From Sergeia podlipaevii (lineage: Eukaryota > Euglenozoa > Kinetoplastea > Trypanosomatida > Trypanosomatidae): a stretch of DNA of 64,000 nt. Of this stretch, positions 60,662 through 64,000 are shown one piece after another. Location of the stretch: contig JASANZ010002260.1 in assembly GCA_030849805.1 (NCBI GenBank), positions 1 to 64,000 of the forward strand. The letters are read 5' to 3'. Position 1 is the first letter of the stretch. The number at the start of each line of letters is the position of its first letter. A program made the translations under genes and the position numbers. A model generated the notes under the pieces. That model saw only the letters and a program-made list of their open reading frames with translations. It searched no databases and was not told the DNA's origin.

Positions 60662-63600
60662 TCAGTTTGAGTCACTTGCTGTTTCTCCTCGCCACACACG
60701 GTGAGCAGGAACATTCATGCCGTATAGAACTGTAGCAAATGCGGAAAGAAAAGTGAGTCTGCAGGCCCCACGCGCTCTAGCGAGCAGTTCCCCAATCGAC
60801 TCCTCCTCTTCTTCTATTTTTGCTCCACGCTCCACTGCTCTCATTCCCGCTATTGACGACAACGACGACGACAAGGATCGAGGCCGCAGAAGGCGACGCG
60901 TGAGACGATCGATATCTGCATTCGTGACGTCCCACAAGCATCCAATAAAGCATGGGGCTCCCGCGTGCAGATATGCATAGGGCATCCCATAGGACTCCCA
61001 GAGAGACCCGCCTAACATACGCGCTGAGCTGCACCCCATCAGCAGCACTGCTGGAAGCTGGGCGTGGTGCGTGCAAGACGGGTCACTACCGCAAAGAACA
61101 CTCGGTAGAGTAGGAAAGCGATCGTACAGGGAGGCACGAGAAATGAGATCTTCACCACGGTTGTGGCCAATGTACACGTACGTCGACACACGTGACTGTA
61201 CCAGGCGTGACAGCAGCGGCTCTTGTCTTGTGGTCGAAGTCGCTGAAAAAGCATCGCGGTTGCTGCCGGTCTCACTGATGCTGGCGACGCCGCAGTAGTC
61301 AGCGGTCCAGTGCGGGTGTGCCTTCACCAGTGCAGCAAAGCGCTCAGGCTTTGCAGCTGCGTGCATGTCCACATGCAAGTGCACTCTATCAAACACGCCC
61401 TCATGCCCTGCGTCTATGCCGCCTCCATCTCTTTCTCTATGTGCGCTCCATCGACTCAGCGCATCAGCAACGTAGGCAGCGGAAGGCACGCGTGACACGC
61501 TAGAACCGTGCAGCACGTCCAGTGCCTCCCAGGACAGCAAGTGTAGAAGAGCACTGCCGGTTCCGCTAAAGGCCAAGTACACGTGTTCGCGTGGAGTCTC
61601 AGTGAGATCAACGTGATCTTGCGCAGCATCACCGACACCGCCAGGAAGGACAATGCCTTCACAAAAAGCATCAAGAATATATCGTGTCATGTGCTTGCAC
61701 ACCCTCGCAATGTCTGCGTGATGAACGACTAAGCACTCGTGCATCCTCTCTACTATACTCACGCTATCGCCGTCGTATGGAAGTAGACCACTGGCGAACG
61801 AGTCCAGCGACTCTAACCATGCACACTGCACAGCATCAGACAAGTGGCGTGAGAGGTCCGCCAGTGTCGAGGCGCATACGGCACAGTCGCCAGATGCTAC
61901 AACTGTGGGCGGCAGCCCTGATGCATTGGCAGAAGCGTGAAGATGAGATGGGCAGTAAAGCACTGGCACGTGCGGGAAGCGGGGAGGAGGTGTACAGGCA
62001 CCACAAGATTCCTCTCTCTCTCCACCACTAGTGATGTTACTGTTGCTACCGCTGGTAGTGATGTTTTCATATTGAGCAGTACATGGCATATCATCCTCTC
62101 CACACACCTGTTTACCTTCCGTTGCCTGACTCACGGTGCGCAAGTGTGGCAGTCCATGCACAACGTAGAAGCACCTGTGTGCTACCATCGAGAGAAGCTG
62201 TTCCTTCCAATGAGAAGGACATCGTGCACACACTAACGCACCAACTTGTGCAGTCAGCTGCCGGGTCAGTGACCACAGTTGCACCCGCGTGGAGAGAGAA
62301 ACGTCCCCCACAAGAAGGAGACGCCACACGTCCAGAGCAGACGCGAGTGAGGTCGCAATGTCGCTGAGAGCCCGGTCCAGCTTAAAGCGCTCAGACCACC
62401 ACTGCATTTTGGTCTCTGAGGAATCTTCAGCTTCTTCCTCCTTCGAGACGGTTTCATGTTTGCTTGTCGCTTCACCCAAAGAAGGCGAATAAGAAGAACG
62501 CGTGGTGGAAACAGCTTTGAATAGATCGCCCGCTGGAACTCCTCCTCCTGCGCAGCCGCGAGCCAGTTGCCTGCGGTTCTCCTCCATCACCACCAATGTG
62601 CGTTGTACCAAGTGTTGAAGAGCTGGAGCTACCTGCAATGATGCAGAAAGTGTAAAAGGAGGGAGGAATTCTGACGCAGCGCTTGTCGCAAGTGCAACTT
62701 CAGTATGCTGGTTGTGTCGGTCTCGGGTAAGAGCGAAGGATGGCTTCTGGCCATCACTACCTCCGCCAACTTGGTAGTGCATGGTCACGACGGTGAAGGG
62801 AGAGATAGAATTCAGTAAAGTCACACCGCCGTCATTATCATCACTATCACGATAGCCTCCCGCCAGAGTACCCTGTAGCTGCTCTTCTCCAAGCTCTCCA
62901 GTTTTATCATTGACCTCTACACATTCTGAAAAAAATCTTGAAAAGAAGCAACGACGGGCGTGAAACGTGGCGCCAGCTGCCATGCTCGGCGGCAACCACC
63001 ACTGACCAACCAAAGAAACGCCACTTGTGACGCGCGATGGCATCAATGCATCGAGCACGTCGGCCACGCGGCGCCAGCGGTGCAAGTGTCGCTGATATCG
63101 AGTATGAAGTGGCCATCCATTGATATCAGTGCTGCCAGTGAAAGTGACCACGCCAGCAAGACGGCCAAGGGTCTGGAGAAGCACCGCTATTCCCTCACGA
63201 CATGGGCACTGGGCAACGCACGACGCCAGCATAGACACGTACGCGCGTGCCAACGGTACATCCCCGGCACTCAGCAGCCCATGCGCCAGCCTCGCCACCC
63301 CCAGCAAGAGAAAGAGAGGTGAAAGGGGATCTCGTAGGATCTGGCGGCCCCACGAGGTCTGCACACGGAACGTCCCGTCGCATACAACGCGCAGTTTGAC
63401 AACATCGCTCGAGGTTAAGAGTGCATCCAGGGCCATGGAGGGAGATAAGATCTGCTGCAAGGAAAACGAGTGAGAACACGACGATGGTGAAAACTGCGAA
63501 GAGGTTGTGGCGCTGTCTCGTGACAATGTCGCAGACTGTACAAAATCAGAAAAGAGGGGACGAAGAAGCGTGCTTGTGTTTCGGCTGTCAGTCGCGAGCT

Positions 63601-64000
63601 GCCGGCGGAGTGTCTCTGCGGGCCAAGTTGGGAGCTCCTCGATGCACTTGTCATTGCTCCTGATCAGCGTGCGCAGCCTCGTCACCCACTCCCCAACAGT
63701 ACCAACACATTGTCCGCTATCATTCTCAGAGGAAGAAGCAGCTGACTCAGGGACTACAGCCCTGTCACTTTCAATATTCCATGTCTCTAGCAGACCCAAC
63801 GCATCCCCCACAAGTCCCTTCCTGAGACACGCCGCTGCCGCTGGCACTATATGGCGTTCATACTCTATCTGTGTCACGATGCGATACAAATTGTCTCTTC
63901 CACTCTTCCCCTCAGAGTCGTCGCTTCTTCTTCGATACTGATAGCAATGATGTACGTCGCAGCAGCTGTAAAGCGCATCAGCCAGGTCTCTGGCAGTTCT
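60662..64000 (-). CDS. ESP1: Separase (peptidase C50), 5' end outside window
   Basis: The open frame runs from the TGA stop at 60662 through the right edge, giving at least 1112 codons, so the start is not visible. The C-terminal protease domain has the catalytic His in YIGHNRGEDL (codon 61163-61165) and the catalytic Cys in LLMGCSSA (codon 61031-61033), followed by YLHAGAPCFIGCLWDVTNADIDR. This is the separase CHAT-like (clan CD) signature. Separase cleaves the cohesin kleisin Scc1 at anaphase onset. The N-terminal visible part is a helical-repeat-like region with low-complexity inserts (Ser, Thr, Asn, Glu), as in other separases. The in-frame TTG at 63889 is not a start: coding continues beyond it. 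The dyad is intact, so the enzyme should be active. Confidence 0.93.
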   Translation of the reverse strand, partial: RTARDLADALYSCCDVHHCYQYRRRSDDSEGKSGRDNLYRIVTQIEYERHIVPAAAACLRKGLVGDALGLLETWNIESDRAVVPESAASSSENDSGQCVGTVGEWVTRLRTLIRSNDKCIEELPTWPAETLRRQLATDSRNTSTLLRPLFSDFVQSATLSRDSATTSSQFSPSSCSHSFSLQQILSPSMALDALLTSSDVVKLRVVCDGTFRVQTSWGRQILRDPLSPLFLLLGVARLAHGLLSAGDVPLARAYVSMLASCVAQCPCREGIAVLLQTLGRLAGVVTFTGSTDINGWPLHTRYQRHLHRWRRVADVLDALMPSRVTSGVSLVGQWWLPPSMAAGATFHARRCFFSRFFSECVEVNDKTGELGEEQLQGTLAGGYRDSDDNDGGVTLLNSISPFTVVTMHYQVGGGSDGQKPSFALTRDRHNQHTEVALATSAASEFLPPFTLSASLQVAPALQHLVQRTLVVMEENRRQLARGCAGGGVPAGDLFKAVSTTRSSYSPSLGEATSKHETVSKEEEAEDSSETKMQWWSERFKLDRALSDIATSLASALDVWRLLLVGDVSLSTRVQLWSLTRQLTAQVGALVCARCPSHWKEQLLSMVAHRCFYVVHGLPHLRTVSQATEGKQVCGEDDMPCTAQYENITTSGSNSNITSGGEREESCGACTPPPRFPHVPVLYCPSHLHASANASGLPPTVVASGDCAVCASTLADLSRHLSDAVQCAWLESLDSFASGLLPYDGDSVSIVERMHECLVVHHADIARVCKHMTRYILDAFCEGIVLPGGVGDAAQDHVDLTETPREHVYLAFSGTGSALLHLLSWEALDVLHGSSVSRVPSAAYVADALSRWSAHRERDGGGIDAGHEGVFDRVHLHVDMHAAAKPERFAALVKAHPHWTADYCGVASISETGSNRDAFSATSTTRQEPLLSRLVQSRVSTYVYIGHNRGEDLISRASLYDRFPTLPSVLCGSDPSCTHHAQLPAVLLMGCSSARMLGGSLWESYGMPYAYLHAGAPCFIGCLWDVTNADIDRLTRRLLRPRSLSSSLSSIAGMRAVERGAKIEEEEESIGELLARARGACRLTFLSAFATVLYGMNVPAHRVWRGETASDSN

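Noticed and set aside
1..64000. Stop-codon reassignment as in Blastocrithidia
   Set aside because: Conserved genes (uS17, Brx1, SGT1, Maf, kinase) have no in-frame stops and end where the families end.

Overview
The window looks like nuclear DNA of a trypanosomatid (Kinetoplastea). Twenty intron-free genes lie in long same-strand runs. The gaps between them are AT-rich and full of poly-A/T, (TA)n, (GT)n and (AAT)n tracts. Purine/pyrimidine tracts sit just upstream of start codons, as expected where polycistronic RNA is processed by spliced-leader trans-splicing. Coding DNA is clearly richer in G+C than the gaps. Genes end on ordinary stop codons, so there is no sign of the stop reassignment known in Blastocrithidia. 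I cannot name the genus.

Layout: two genes are on the + strand (about 1.6-4.0 kb): a THO1/MOS11-type RNA-binding protein and a protein with two ubiquitin-like folds. All 18 others, from 5.3 kb to the right edge, are on the - strand. The two blocks converge at 3970-5284, a presumed transcription-termination strand-switch region. It holds two copies of a 77-bp element, a 17-C run and an isolated GC-rich patch.

The - strand block, read in its own direction from the right edge: separase (5' end outside the window), a protein kinase, the ribosome-assembly factor Brx1, a four-pass membrane protein, ribosomal protein uS17 (S11), an SGT1-type co-chaperone, a membrane-anchored TBC1D20-like RabGAP, a tandem AAA+ protein with degenerate ATPase motifs, a CCDC180-like probable axonemal protein, a 2339-residue HEAT-like protein, a FAM86/METTL-type methyltransferase, a BRO1-like protein with a histone-H1-like tail, a Maf-type nucleotide pyrophosphatase, an EFR3-like plasma-membrane scaffold, a myotubularin-type phosphoinositide phosphatase, two trypanosomatid orphans and a C2-domain protein.

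As usual for trypanosomatids, neighbours are mostly functionally unrelated. Several deal with membrane identity (EFR3, myotubularin, BRO1, TBC, C2), but I read this as coincidence unless synteny shows otherwise. I found no tRNA, rRNA, CRISPR array, intact transposon or virus. The most unusual stretches are the convergent switch region and a 4.3-kb gene-free interval at 9020-13323.
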